A stretch of DNA of 64,000 bases from JAHBTB01 sp964451255 (GTDB lineage Bacteria > Armatimonadota > Fimbriimonadia > Fimbriimonadales > Fimbriimonadaceae): NCBI GenBank assembly GCA_964451255.1, contig CAYVHL010000003.1, positions 124,001 through 188,000 on the forward strand, written 5' to 3'. The notes beneath the pieces are model-generated. The model was not told the origin of the DNA. It made no database searches and was given only the letters and a program-made list of their open reading frames with translations. Below are positions 34,781 to 43,722 of this stretch, piece after piece; the first letter of the stretch is position 1; every line of letters starts with the position of its first letter. A program made the position numbers and the translations under genes.

Positions 34781-35523
34781 TCCCGCCACCTCGCCACCAA
34801 GAGGCACGTGTCGTCGTCGGTCTTGCTCGTCACCGGAGTCGACTCGAGCATCTGGCCGATCCAGCGTCCCGCCTCTGCATCCTCACCACGGGCGGCCGTC
34901 GCACCGACGCGCTTGCAGACCGACCGAAAGAAGGGCTGGTGGGGCTCACGCGCCCTGAAATCGAGCACAAGATACTGCAATCCATCGGTCGTCAGGCAGA
35001 TGTCTCCGACAGGTTTCGAGACCCTTATGACCTGTGCGCTCGCCTGAGCCTTGTCATCGGTGAGGAATGTCGTCGTGTTGACAAATTCGCTGTCCGTCGG
35101 CCAACCGACTGCGTTGAAGACGTCGGCTTCGCGAGGCCGTGCCACGGCCGCACCGTCGCCGACCTGCAAGAAAAAGGCCGCGCCTGGGCCGGCGACCGCC
35201 CCGACAAGGGTCGTCGCCAGGTCTGCCGGATGATGGCCACGGGCACCGGCAGCTTGACAGAGAGACTGCTTGACCTGGCCGACCAGGGCCTTTCCCTTCA
35301 GCGACCCGAGAGGCGCACGTTTCAAAGCAGCAACCACTATCGAGACGAACGCCGACGATGCAGTCTGCGCTCCCAGGGCCCCATGTGGTGCACTCCCCGC
35401 ACCGTCAGCCACAGCGGCGACCAGCACGTCGCCCTCTAGGGCGACGGCAAAGGCGTCTTGGCATCCGGCTGGCGCACTGTGGACGGCTCCGGTGTGCTTG
35501 GCGGCGGCGTAGACCCAGGCCAT
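34777..35523 (-). CDS. PP2C-type Ser/Thr phosphatase
   Basis: A 248-residue PPM/PP2C phosphatase. The metal-binding motifs are visible in order: QDAFAV, VADGAGSAPHG, FLQVGDGA, CLTTDGL and DDDTCLLV. It is compact, without membrane segments. As the middle gene of the triad, between the vWA gene and the kinase gene (1-bp gap and ATGA overlap), it probably reverses phosphorylation by that kinase. E. coli PphC (YegK), encoded between yegL and yegI, is the closest organisational parallel. Confidence 0.87.
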   Translation of the reverse strand: MAWVYAAAKHTGAVHSAPAGCQDAFAVALEGDVLVAAVADGAGSAPHGALGAQTASSAFVSIVVAALKRAPLGSLKGKALVGQVKQSLCQAAGARGHHPADLATTLVGAVAGPGAAFFLQVGDGAAVARPREADVFNAVGWPTDSEFVNTTTFLTDDKAQASAQVIRVSKPVGDICLTTDGLQYLVLDFRAREPHQPFFRSVCKRVGATAARGEDAEAGRWIGQMLESTPVTSKTDDDTCLLVARWRE

Positions 35524-35524
35524 C

Positions 35525-36193
35525 TCACGTCTCGACCTCGCCCCAACCGCTAGGGTCGGGCAGGTTGAGCGCGGATCCCGGCTCCGATTTGGAGACCGGC
35601 CGCAACGATTGCGAGAGCCAGACGAACATGTCCCGATAGCGGGCTTGTCTCAGCCGGACGGGCGCCCGGGGTGAGCTGATCTGCCGCAGCACGCCAAAGT
35701 CGGCGTTTTCTGTACCGACCGTGAACAGTTCCAGACCGCCCCGCCTCACCTCCGCCTGGGCGACGTCGACCGCGTCCCGCCAATCGTCCGTGGGCGCACC
35801 GTCCGTGACCAACCATATCCAGGGCCGGTAGTAGGGCACGCCCGCCTCGCGGTACGCCGCCTTGCGCTGTCGGAGCTGTTCGAGGGCAAACCTGGTCGCC
35901 GCGCCAAGCGGCGTGTTGCCGCCCGCTTGAAGCCGGGGAGGAAACCATTGGTCCACAGTCACGAAGTCCTGCACCAGAGCGACAGGGCCAAAGGTGACGA
36001 TGGCGATCTCCACCCTCTGGCTCGCGAGAGGATCGAGGGCCAATTCGGCCTTCATGTCCTGCAACCCCGTGTTGACCTGGTCGATCACCGGGCGCATTGA
36101 GGCCGACGTGTCCTGAAGGAGGACGACCGGACACCGCCGCTCGGTATTCAGGAACATGTCTTCGCCAAGCGGCTCAAGATCCAACTCGTCCAT
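35525..36193 (-). CDS. TerY/YegL-like vWA-domain protein
   Basis: A 222-residue von Willebrand A domain protein with a complete MIDAS: DTSASM (about residues 28-33), the Thr in GGNTPLG and the Asp in VTDGAPTDDW. TerY-like vWA proteins occur in the tellurite-resistance-linked triad with PP2C and a kinase, where they are thought to be adaptor or substrate. It is the first gene of the three-gene unit here. The 119 bp upstream (36194-36312) contains no gene. Confidence 0.87.
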   Translation of the reverse strand: MDELDLEPLGEDMFLNTERRCPVVLLQDTSASMRPVIDQVNTGLQDMKAELALDPLASQRVEIAIVTFGPVALVQDFVTVDQWFPPRLQAGGNTPLGAATRFALEQLRQRKAAYREAGVPYYRPWIWLVTDGAPTDDWRDAVDVAQAEVRRGGLELFTVGTENADFGVLRQISSPRAPVRLRQARYRDMFVWLSQSLRPVSKSEPGSALNLPDPSGWGEVET

Positions 36194-36312
36194 TGCGCCT
36201 ACCCTACTTAGATACCACGGGTTCTGGCTCTAAGGTTCGGTAAAGGCGGATTCTAGGGACTTGTCGCCACCAACAATGCCCCGACGCCACTGCGCCGCCC
36301 GCTAACGCCTCT

Positions 36313-37746
36313 CTAGGCGAACTGGAACTCAGGCGAACCAAACACCAGCCGGCTGACTGACTGGGCGACCATGTTTGCGTTCGCCCGTGTCACGGGTCCG
36401 TTCCCAGCCGCGTCTGAAGCGGCGACGACCAACTGTCGTGTCTTTGCTTCGCTGAACGACGCGTCGAAGATCGAGACCAGCTTTCTGACCGCGCCAGAGG
36501 GTGTCGGGTCGGCGGAGAACAAATCTATGGCCGGATAACCATTGCTACGGAACTGACGCTTGTTGCCCACGACGAACCCACCGAACAAGGAGTCGGCGAG
36601 CTTGATCCTCTCCACCATCGTCGCCGTGGATATCCACGCTTGCCCCGTTCTCCAGCCGGAGACATCTGGCGGATACATGAGTTCCATCCCCATCGCCTTG
36701 GTCGCCCGGGCGACCGCTCCTGCGACGCCGACCCTGCGACCGAGCGTCGAGTCCGTGGCCGACAACATCGTCGCGACGTTTTGGCCCAGGCCCAGCTGAC
36801 GAGACGGCGCGACTGAGAAATCCACCGGGTTCTTGATCAACCGCCTGACACACTTGTCCGAATAGAACTCGCTGCTCTCCACGATCGATCGGACCAGGGT
36901 CTTGATGTCGAGTCCGTTGCTCCGGAACTTCGCGGCCAGTCGGTCGACCAGCTCAGGCTCTGGGTTCTGGTAGGCGAACCACTCCCACATCTTGTGGGCG
37001 ATGAATCTGGACGTCTGCTGCTTGCCACAAAGCATCCCGACGATGTCGTCCCCATTGAAATCCCCCTTGCTTCCCAGGAATGCCTTTTCGCCTCCGTCAT
37101 GCTTTTGAGGCACAAAGACGAACTCGCATGGTCGCTTCGGAAGCTTTTGCAGCGGCACCACACGCTGACCCCGCTGCACACCGAAGGTCCAGCCGGTGAA
37201 GGCTCGGGCACCTTCCTTGACGTCGTTCTCGGAATAGTTTCCGACGCCCAGTGTGAAGAGCTCCATGACCTCGCGGGCAAAGTTCTCGTTCGGCTTTCCG
37301 CTGACGTTCAGGCAGTTATCGAGCCAAAAGAGCATGGCCGGATCCTTGCTGATGTTCAGGAGCAGATCTTCGAACCGGCCGAGACAATACTTGCGCAGCG
37401 TGTCCACATAATCGACCATCGCCTCCGCGCTGTCGACCTTTTGGGCGCTTGTCGCGAAATGGTTGTGCCAAAAGACAGTCAGCTGTTGCTCTAGAGGCCG
37501 TTTGGTGGCGAGGAGCCGAGCATAGAACCAGGCCTGGGCCGTCCGCATGTTGAGGATCTTCTTGTCCGTGCGGAAGGGCTCGACCGACGTGTCAAAGCCT
37601 TCTTGCACCGAACTGTAGTCCAATAGGCGGTCGATGGCGCCTTTGAGGCCGTCTTTGCCGTAATAATCGACCTCCGCCTCGCTCGCGCCTAGTCCAAAAC
37701 GTCTGAGAAGGTGGGCGACTTTCTCCTGTTCGGTGAGAGGCTGCAT
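36313..37746 (-). CDS. DUF1800 family protein
   Basis: A 477-residue protein with the DUF1800 signatures: HLLRRFGLGAS at the N-terminus, TVFWHNHFATS, NFAREVMELFTLGVGNYSE and AFTGWTF. The family is common in Planctomycetota, Acidobacteria and Armatimonadota and is often next to a DUF1501 gene; none is present here. No signal peptide is obvious in this copy. Its biochemical function is unknown. Confidence 0.88.
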   Translation of the reverse strand: MQPLTEQEKVAHLLRRFGLGASEAEVDYYGKDGLKGAIDRLLDYSSVQEGFDTSVEPFRTDKKILNMRTAQAWFYARLLATKRPLEQQLTVFWHNHFATSAQKVDSAEAMVDYVDTLRKYCLGRFEDLLLNISKDPAMLFWLDNCLNVSGKPNENFAREVMELFTLGVGNYSENDVKEGARAFTGWTFGVQRGQRVVPLQKLPKRPCEFVFVPQKHDGGEKAFLGSKGDFNGDDIVGMLCGKQQTSRFIAHKMWEWFAYQNPEPELVDRLAAKFRSNGLDIKTLVRSIVESSEFYSDKCVRRLIKNPVDFSVAPSRQLGLGQNVATMLSATDSTLGRRVGVAGAVARATKAMGMELMYPPDVSGWRTGQAWISTATMVERIKLADSLFGGFVVGNKRQFRSNGYPAIDLFSADPTPSGAVRKLVSIFDASFSEAKTRQLVVAASDAAGNGPVTRANANMVAQSVSRLVFGSPEFQFA

Positions 37747-37799
37747 ATGCCAAGGGACGTGGGGGCCATCCTAATGTTCACGCCATTAGAACAAGCTTA

Positions 37800-37827
37800 G
37801 GCCCCAGACAGCATTTCATCTGGGGCC
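37800..37827 (-). terminator. Hairpin downstream of a small gene
   Basis: A 9-bp perfect stem (GGCCCCAGA/TCTGGGGCC) follows the stop of the small minus-strand gene at 37858 and precedes the DUF1800 start. Only a weak T-rich stretch follows. Confidence 0.55.
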
Positions 37828-37857
37828 GGATTGTTCCTGGCGCGACGCGCCCGGGGT

Positions 37858-38052
37858 TCAGACTTCCTTAGCGTTGGTGGCCTTGTATGTGGCCTCGTTG
37901 ACAAACCTATACAGGGTGCTGCCTTGGTACTCGGCTAGTAGAGCATAGCGCGTCTGCTCGCCGTTCTTCGTCTTGCGCACCATCTTCTTCTTCTTGACAT
38001 TGGCATCCGGAACGTCGACATGGGAGCGGGTCTTCAAGTTGTAAAACTGCAT
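37858..38052 (-). CDS. Small basic protein of unknown function
   Basis: I choose the ATG at 38052 because it has GGAGGA exactly four bases upstream, giving a 64-residue protein MQFYNLKTRSHVDV... rich in Lys and Arg. A TTG at 38175 would give 105 residues but has no ribosome-binding site. The centre holds a KKKKMVRKTKNG stretch, suggesting nucleic-acid or ribosome contact; this is only a guess. It is divergent from the Fur gene. Confidence 0.65.
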   Translation of the reverse strand: MQFYNLKTRSHVDVPDANVKKKKMVRKTKNGEQTRYALLAEYQGSTLYRFVNEATYKATNAKEV

Positions 38053-38227
38053 CGATTCCTCCATCCTCACGTGGATCTGTCCTTCTCTGTTGAGGAGGGC
38101 TTCTCCGCTTCGAACGAGCCAGGCAAGCTTGCTGGGCTCGTCCGTAGTTTGAACCAGGGTTTTCAACTTCTGCAAGGGCTACGGCAAAAAATCCCGAGAG
38201 TTGGTCCGGTAACCTCGCGCTTGAGGC

Positions 38228-38683
38228 ATGGCCGATATTTCTAATTACGAGGTCTTTGCCCTCTCAAAACTGCGGGAAGCCGGTCATCGGATCACCACAC
38301 CACGACGATCTGTCGTCCATGTCTTGGCCACAGCCGAAAGACCCCTTACGCCCACTGGAATCCATTTGCAAGTGGCCTCAAACGGCGGCAGGCTCGATGT
38401 CGTCAGCGTGTATCGGATACTGAGCACGTTGCAACGGCTCGGGCTTGTCCATCACATCGGATCGGTCGACGCCTACTCTGCGTGTCGCCTCGAGCAACGA
38501 CATGAGGGCGGATATGAACACTTGATTTGCACCCGTTGCGGCCGGGTGGAGGAAGCAGAGGTGTCGCAGGTGGGCGCCGACATGGTTCGTGACCAGGCTC
38601 AACGGGTGGGCTTCGCGATCCAGGCCATCCGTGTCGAAGTCCTCGGGGTCTGCCCCGAATGCGGCAGTCTGGCCATGAAATGA
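38228..38683 (+). CDS. Fur-family transcriptional regulator
   Basis: A 151-residue Fur/Zur-type repressor: winged helix with TTPRRSVVHVL and VVSVYRILSTLQRLGLVHHI, and the structural zinc site from CTRCG and CPECG. A His-rich loop QRHEGGYEH (H...H) supplies the regulatory metal site. It controls metal uptake or peroxide response genes; which metal cannot be told from sequence. It stands alone, ended by a strong hairpin. Confidence 0.88.
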   Translation: MADISNYEVFALSKLREAGHRITTPRRSVVHVLATAERPLTPTGIHLQVASNGGRLDVVSVYRILSTLQRLGLVHHIGSVDAYSACRLEQRHEGGYEHLICTRCGRVEEAEVSQVGADMVRDQAQRVGFAIQAIRVEVLGVCPECGSLAMK

Positions 38684-38712
38684 AGAGCCCTGGCCGTTTG
38701 GGCCAGGGCTCT
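38684..38712. terminator. Bidirectional hairpin between fur and htrA
   Basis: A perfect 12-bp stem (AGAGCCCTGGCC, loop GTTTG, then the complement) lies directly after the Fur stop and before the convergent HtrA stop at 38732. Confidence 0.7.
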
Positions 38713-38731
38713 CATAGCACTTGCTCCGAGA

Positions 38732-40288
38732 TTAGCCTAGAGGAACGTCCAGCCGGTTGGTCTGGACTGATCCATTCGAATACCTGGAGTAGACGATGGA
38801 GATCTTGCTACCCCACTTTTCGCCGGACATGGCGTCCTTGACCTGGTCGATAGAGTTCATCGTCTGCCCATTGATGCTTTGGATGAGGTCACCGGCTTTC
38901 AGGCCGACCCTCTCGGCAAACGACCCCGGCTCAACCGTGACGACCACGACGCCGCTCGCGTTCGCAGGGATGGAGAACTGCTTCCGTACGGTCGGATCCA
39001 GGTTCTGCACGCTCACACCAAGGCGCGGCTGGCCTCTCCGGACCGACGGGCCATCGTTGTCTGGCGAGTTCGGGAAGTAGTCCGGGCCGCTATCCCCGAA
39101 GGGGTTCGGGATCGTGAAGTTGCCTCGAGGATCCCGCGGCGTCTGCCTGTCCTGTGGCTGGCTCTCGGCAGGAACGCTTGCGAGCTTGACATTGACAGAC
39201 TTGACATCGTTGCCACGGCGATACTTGATGTTCACCGAATCGCCGGGCGCCTTCCCGTAGAGCAAGGTGCGCACGTCGGTGTTGTTGTTGACCTGGTGCC
39301 CGTCCATCTCGACGATGATGTCTTCCGGCTTCAGGCCAGATTTCTCCGCAGGGCTGTCAGGAGTCACCTGTTCGAGCACCGCGCCGCCGCCCAATCCCAG
39401 TTCCTTGAGTTTGAAGGGCTTGATGTCCGACGGCAGGGCGCCCAGAAAACCTCGTGTGAACTTGCCTTTTGCAATCAGTTCGTCCGCCACCACCTTGACG
39501 ACGTTGCTCTGGATCGCGAAGCCGATACCGATGCTGCCGGACGGTTGGCCAAACATAGACGAGCTAGGTTGTGTGAAGATCGTCGTGTTGACACCGACGA
39601 CTTGGCCGTCGATGTTCAACAGCGGCCCACCGCTGTTGCCCGGGTTGATGGCCGCGTCAGTCTGCAACATATCGACGTAGCCACGGCGGCCAAAACGAGG
39701 GTCGACCACGCCGCCCCCCCTGTCCAAGCCGCTGATGTGGCCGATCGTCACTGAATCGTTCAGTCCGAACGGCGACCCGACTGCAATCGCGAACTGGCCG
39801 GGCCTGACATCTTGGCTATCGGCCAGGGGCAGAGGGGTCAGGTCATTAGTGTCGATCTTGATGATGGCAAGGTCAAGCTGGGCGTCGTTGGCGTGCGTCA
39901 CCTTGCCCTTGAACTCCCTTCCGTCGTGGAGGGTGACCGTGACCTCGTTGTTGGCGCCTACGACATGGTCGTTTGTGACAATCCAGCCGTCGGGGCGGTA
40001 AATGAATCCCGAACCCTCGCTGGCCCCCTCGGCGTCGGAACTGCGGATGAAGACGACGCCCTTGGCCGCCTGTTCAGCCACATCAGAAAGGGCTTGGTCG
40101 ACCTCGTGGAGGGTCGCTCCTGCCTGAGAGCCAGGGATGCCGGCCTGCCGGACGTTCAACACCGGGCTGTTGGAGTAGGCGAGCGACGTCGACCGGATGT
40201 TGTTCGCCACCGCTACGCCCCCGACGATCAAGGCTCCGGTGACGAGCCAAAGGGAGGGTTTTCCAAGGGTGTTCTTCCACGAAACCAT
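38732..40288 (-). CDS. HtrA/DegP-type serine protease
   Basis: A 518-residue protein with an N-terminal membrane anchor or signal (WLVTGALIVGGVAVA), a trypsin-like domain with His108 (TNDHVV), Asp139 (LDLAII) and Ser219 (PGNSGGP), and two PDZ domains (about residues 290-370 and 430-510) joined by a Pro/Asp/Arg-rich linker. It degrades or refolds damaged envelope proteins. Its position downstream of an RseB-like, an anti-sigma and an ECF sigma gene points to membership in the envelope-stress regulon. Confidence 0.93.
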   Translation of the reverse strand: MVSWKNTLGKPSLWLVTGALIVGGVAVANNIRSTSLAYSNSPVLNVRQAGIPGSQAGATLHEVDQALSDVAEQAAKGVVFIRSSDAEGASEGSGFIYRPDGWIVTNDHVVGANNEVTVTLHDGREFKGKVTHANDAQLDLAIIKIDTNDLTPLPLADSQDVRPGQFAIAVGSPFGLNDSVTIGHISGLDRGGGVVDPRFGRRGYVDMLQTDAAINPGNSGGPLLNIDGQVVGVNTTIFTQPSSSMFGQPSGSIGIGFAIQSNVVKVVADELIAKGKFTRGFLGALPSDIKPFKLKELGLGGGAVLEQVTPDSPAEKSGLKPEDIIVEMDGHQVNNNTDVRTLLYGKAPGDSVNIKYRRGNDVKSVNVKLASVPAESQPQDRQTPRDPRGNFTIPNPFGDSGPDYFPNSPDNDGPSVRRGQPRLGVSVQNLDPTVRKQFSIPANASGVVVVTVEPGSFAERVGLKAGDLIQSINGQTMNSIDQVKDAMSGEKWGSKISIVYSRYSNGSVQTNRLDVPLG

Positions 40289-40362
40289 TTTCTGTTTTTT
40301 CCTTCTTTGAATTTGGCGTGCCTCAACCTTGGGGCCCGCCGCGCATTTATTACAAACCCTTT

Positions 40363-41379
40363 CTAGGGGCCCGCCGGTTCCAAGGACCCGCCAGAGAATT
40401 GGTCGGCAAAGGCCTTGGCGACCTCCTGCAAGACGTCGTCCGGCACGTCCCCATAGGCCGTAAATCCGATCTGATAGTCATCCACCGCCATCGGCCCTTC
40501 CATATTGTCACCGTGGCTCTTCTTTGTGTTCCATTGCGACACCGTCACAGTCGCGATCCCGTCCGAGAGCACGACCGAGTACACCGGGTTGTCCTCCGAG
40601 CCGCTCACTTGTTGGGCGACGACCCTCAGGCCGAAAGGCAGCTTCTTAGGAAGTCTCGGTTCAAAGCCGATCAACGCCATGGCGAATTTGCCATCTTTGA
40701 TGATTTTCACAAAGGAGTTGCGCACCACGACGTCGCGAGGCTCGTGGAAACTGAACGGCGGGGGTCGGTTCGATAGGAAAGTGACCTTGATCGTGTCGAC
40801 CCACTTGGCCACAGAACTGTCGATCACCTCTGAACGCAACAAAAAGGCCTCACGAGAATCAATGGCCAAGCGACGGACAGGCATCTTGGCGTTTTTTGGA
40901 CGCAATTCGACGACCACCGCCCGGCGTCCAGCCACGACGACAGGGTCTAACAATCGGAGCCGATAGTTCTTCTCAATCGAGTCCAGGCGCTGATCCCCCG
41001 ACATCCGCAGGAGTTGAGGCGAGGCTTGCAGGTAGATCGTGTTCAGATCAGGCATGTAGGACTTGAGCGTGGTGCCGTCGTCGATATACTGCATGCCTTG
41101 CAGGCTCACCGGTTCCAAGATGGTTATCTTGGCCCCCAAGCCTTTGCTTGACTCCACGTGGGCGATGAACGTCGACCGGTTGACCGGGCTCCTGCGCTTT
41201 TGGATCGTGACGACGTTGGCGCCGAACGGGTCTGCATAGAGCCTGCCGAGCTCCGCGAGGGCCTTGTCCTCCTCTGACTGAGACGGCCATGCACCAGCGT
41301 GCGCCGTGGCGGAAAGGGCCAGAGCGAGGGCGATGACCGCCTTAGTCGCGGTGGACAGACACTGGAATGGTCGGTGCAT
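40363..41379 (-). CDS. RseB/MucB-like envelope stress regulator
   Basis: A 338-residue protein with a signal peptide (ALALALSATAHAGA). The mature part looks like the LolA/RseB fold, with segments such as GMQYIDDGTTLKSYMPDLNTIYL and RRAVVVELRPKN. RseB binds the anti-sigma factor and senses mislocalised lipids or lipopolysaccharide; whether it does so here is inferred from gene order. The start at ATG 41379 overlaps the anti-sigma 3' end by 38 nt. Confidence 0.7.
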   Translation of the reverse strand: MHRPFQCLSTATKAVIALALALSATAHAGAWPSQSEEDKALAELGRLYADPFGANVVTIQKRRSPVNRSTFIAHVESSKGLGAKITILEPVSLQGMQYIDDGTTLKSYMPDLNTIYLQASPQLLRMSGDQRLDSIEKNYRLRLLDPVVVAGRRAVVVELRPKNAKMPVRRLAIDSREAFLLRSEVIDSSVAKWVDTIKVTFLSNRPPPFSFHEPRDVVVRNSFVKIIKDGKFAMALIGFEPRLPKKLPFGLRVVAQQVSGSEDNPVYSVVLSDGIATVTVSQWNTKKSHGDNMEGPMAVDDYQIGFTAYGDVPDDVLQEVAKAFADQFSGGSLEPAGP

Positions 41380-41788
41380 AGCCTCCGAACGGGTCAGAGC
41401 CAGACACAACCAACGGACTGACCCTGGCCTCGGTGGCCCGCAGATCGGGTGCCGCGGCAGCGCCGTGGGGCGTGTTTTGGGCGGCGAACACAGAAATGGT
41501 GGCGGCGGCCAAAGCCGACGCCATGGCCACCAGGCCCGCGACCGGGCTCTTGGAGGCGCGCGCAGGGGCGCTACTGAAGACCGCCTCGTGGGTGCGCTTC
41601 AGCGACTCGGTGTCGGGTTCGACGACCTTGGATTCGGCCAACAACTGTTTGACCCTGCGCATGGATTCGAGTTCGACCGTGCAACGCTCGCAGCATCGCA
41701 GGTGCCGTTGGACTTCCAGCATGGTCTCGCCGTTGAGTTCGCGGTCGAGATAGGCGGAAACCAGGTTCTTGACGCGGCTACAGTTCAC
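41342..41788 (-). CDS. Anti-sigma factor with zinc finger (zf-HC2)
   Basis: A 148-residue protein. The N-terminal 40 residues carry the ZAS motif: Cys3, then HLRCCERC with the His and two Cys. A single membrane helix follows (about residues 82-102, VAGLVAMASALAAATISVFAA), with the C-terminal part outside. It binds and holds the ECF sigma factor encoded just upstream, with which it overlaps by 4 nt (ATGA). Confidence 0.85.
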   Translation of the reverse strand: MNCSRVKNLVSAYLDRELNGETMLEVQRHLRCCERCTVELESMRRVKQLLAESKVVEPDTESLKRTHEAVFSSAPARASKSPVAGLVAMASALAAATISVFAAQNTPHGAAAAPDLRATEARVSPLVVSGSDPFGGYAPTIPVSVHRD

Positions 41789-42369
41789 GCGGTCACCTCA
41801 TATTGGCCCGGATAAAGTCGTTCGAGGTATTCCTTCAATTGTCGGCGACCCCTATGGATCCTCGACCGCACGGTGCCCACTGAAGTGTCCATGATCTCGG
41901 CGATCTCTTCATAGGACATTCCTTCGACGTCCGCCAGTACGACTGCCGTCCGGAACTCTGGGTTCATCGCTTTGAGACCAAGTTGCAGTGGCTCCTCCAA
42001 CGTGGACTCCATCAGTGCGGAATCGGCATGGGACGACTGGTCTCCAAACTCCCAAGCGGCCCCGTTGCCTGCCGACTGGTCCAAGCTCACGGTCCGCAGT
42101 CTCTGACGCCGCCGTACGGTGTCGATGTGGACATTGACCATGATCCGGAAAAGCCAACTGACAAATGGGAGCGACTCGTCGTATCTGTAAAAGAACCGGT
42201 AGGCCCGCACGTACGTCTCTTGGACGAGATCCTCGGCTTCGGTTGAGCTGCCGCTCAGGCGCAAGGCCATGTTGTAGGCCTGGCGGTACGATTCGTTCAT
42301 CAGTCGTTCGAACAGTGGGCGTCGGTCCTCCCTACCCTGCACATAAGTTCTGACCCACGAAGCAAGCAT
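41785..42369 (-). CDS. ECF sigma factor (RpoE/SigW-like)
   Basis: A 194-residue sigma-70 family protein with region 2 (AEDLVQETYVRAYRFF, then WLFRIMVN) and region 4 (FRTAVVLADVEGMSYEEIAEI and TVGTVRSRIHRGRRQL), and no regions 1 or 3. It heads the order sigma, anti-sigma, RseB-like, HtrA, a typical envelope-stress unit. The 54 bp upstream may hold an autoregulated promoter, but I see no clear ECF consensus. Confidence 0.92.
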   Translation of the reverse strand: MLASWVRTYVQGREDRRPLFERLMNESYRQAYNMALRLSGSSTEAEDLVQETYVRAYRFFYRYDESLPFVSWLFRIMVNVHIDTVRRRQRLRTVSLDQSAGNGAAWEFGDQSSHADSALMESTLEEPLQLGLKAMNPEFRTAVVLADVEGMSYEEIAEIMDTSVGTVRSRIHRGRRQLKEYLERLYPGQYEVTA

Positions 42370-42423
42370 AACAATCCTCTTGTGTCCTTGTTACTGCCAA
42401 GGACCGCCCGAGCGTTCCTACAA

Positions 42424-43359
42424 TTAAACCAGAAGTCGGGCAAAGACCATGTCAAATACCGCTCCAGCCCCGACATTGCCTGCCACCAAGCGGTGGGCCT
42501 CGACGATTACGGAGGTTTTGGCGGGGTCATCCGGCCTATTTCCAGTCCACCAGGCCGCCAAGAGTTCTAAGACCACCAACTGCCCCTGCCTGGCGCCCTC
42601 GTCGCCAAGTCGGGCGGCAAGGGCCCGGGCGTCCTCGGCAAGCGCAGGTGCCAGGCCCGGTCCGGCCACCAGCGTCCTGCGGAACAGGCTGAGGAGCTCC
42701 GCGTACTCATCCGGCGCCTGACGAATGCGGTGGACGTCCCCCGCCGTCCTGGCGAACGCCTGCTCCGCCTCGCCCATCGGGCCGACCAAAGACTCCAGGT
42801 CGGCAGGCAGGTCGCAAGCGACGCACAAGCATCGGGACCTGATTGTAGGCATCACCCGGCCCAAGTCGTCCGTGGTCATGACGACCCGGCCATAGTCCGG
42901 CAGTTCTTCAAGGGTCTTGAGGAGGGCGTGGGCGGAGTCGACGCCAAGTCTGTCGGCCGGGTCGAACCAGACCACCTTCGCCCTTGCCATCAGTGGCCTT
43001 GTGCGGAAGTAGATGACGGTGGGGATCCCGGTGAACTTGGGATCAGACTCGTTCGGCATATATTCGACGGCGCCCAGCCTAATCAGGCGCCCAGGGCCGT
43101 AGGGGGCGATCCGCTGGAAATCGACCGCCCTGCCCGTAGCCGCGGCCCGACAGACCGGGCACTCCCCACAGCCGCCCACCGCCTTTTCCTGCGGACACAA
43201 CCAACTCCGAACGAGAAGGTCGGCCAAGGCATGCGTGTCGCCGCCGCCTTCGCCATAGAAGAGCACTACTTGCGGGCCGTCTTCGGCCAACGCCAAGCTG
43301 CGCACGACCCGTGCCGCGGCAGTGCTGCCGATCACGGGGCTAGAAGCGGCAGAACTCAT
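42424..43359 (-). CDS. holB: DNA polymerase III delta' subunit
   Basis: A 311-residue clamp-loader subunit. It has a four-cysteine zinc module between CPQEK and CPVC (about residues 55-70), the SRC motif (TIRSRC), and the AAA+ fold; the Walker A is degenerate (GEGGGDTHAL, no GKT), which is usual for delta'. It loads the sliding clamp with tau and delta. The gene follows the c-di-AMP receptor gene and overlaps it by 20 nt, an order also seen in Firmicutes (darA-yaaR-holB). Confidence 0.85.
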   Translation of the reverse strand: MSSAASSPVIGSTAAARVVRSLALAEDGPQVVLFYGEGGGDTHALADLLVRSWLCPQEKAVGGCGECPVCRAAATGRAVDFQRIAPYGPGRLIRLGAVEYMPNESDPKFTGIPTVIYFRTRPLMARAKVVWFDPADRLGVDSAHALLKTLEELPDYGRVVMTTDDLGRVMPTIRSRCLCVACDLPADLESLVGPMGEAEQAFARTAGDVHRIRQAPDEYAELLSLFRRTLVAGPGLAPALAEDARALAARLGDEGARQGQLVVLELLAAWWTGNRPDDPAKTSVIVEAHRLVAGNVGAGAVFDMVFARLLV

Positions 43360-43669
43360 GGACGTCGATCACGAAAACGATGGCGCCGCCAACGGGAACC
43401 TTCACCGGACTCGGGATGAAGGCGCCGGGCGGGGCGCTTTCGAACGGCATGACGTTCACCAGTTGCTCGCGGGTCTGGCAGTTGGCTTGGATGACGCCCT
43501 TGAGGCGTGGCACGTCGGTGTCTTCCGTGCCGATCAACATGGTGGCGTTGCCCTCCCGTAGGAAGCCACCGCTCGAACCTATCACCGTGAACTTGTAGCC
43601 CGCCTTCACCAGTTCGTCGGTGAGACGCGCCTTGTCCCGGCAGTGGATGACGCATACGACCAGCTTCAT
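43340..43669 (-). CDS. darA: PII-like cyclic-di-AMP receptor family protein
   Basis: A 109-residue protein with MKLVVCVI at the start, the loop GSSGGFLREGNATMLIGTED and the C-terminal GGAIVFVIDVHEF, matching the DarA/PstA (DUF970) family that binds c-di-AMP as a PII-like trimer. I start at ATG 43669; the preceding TTG adds one residue. Its neighbour holB supports the assignment, as this linkage is conserved. Downstream partners of the receptor are unknown. Confidence 0.88.
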   Translation of the reverse strand: MKLVVCVIHCRDKARLTDELVKAGYKFTVIGSSGGFLREGNATMLIGTEDTDVPRLKGVIQANCQTREQLVNVMPFESAPPGAFIPSPVKVPVGGAIVFVIDVHEFCRF

Positions 43670-43722
43670 CAATGACCAGTATAAAGCCTAGGGACGGCTT
43701 CAAGCGACCAAATCGACGAAAC

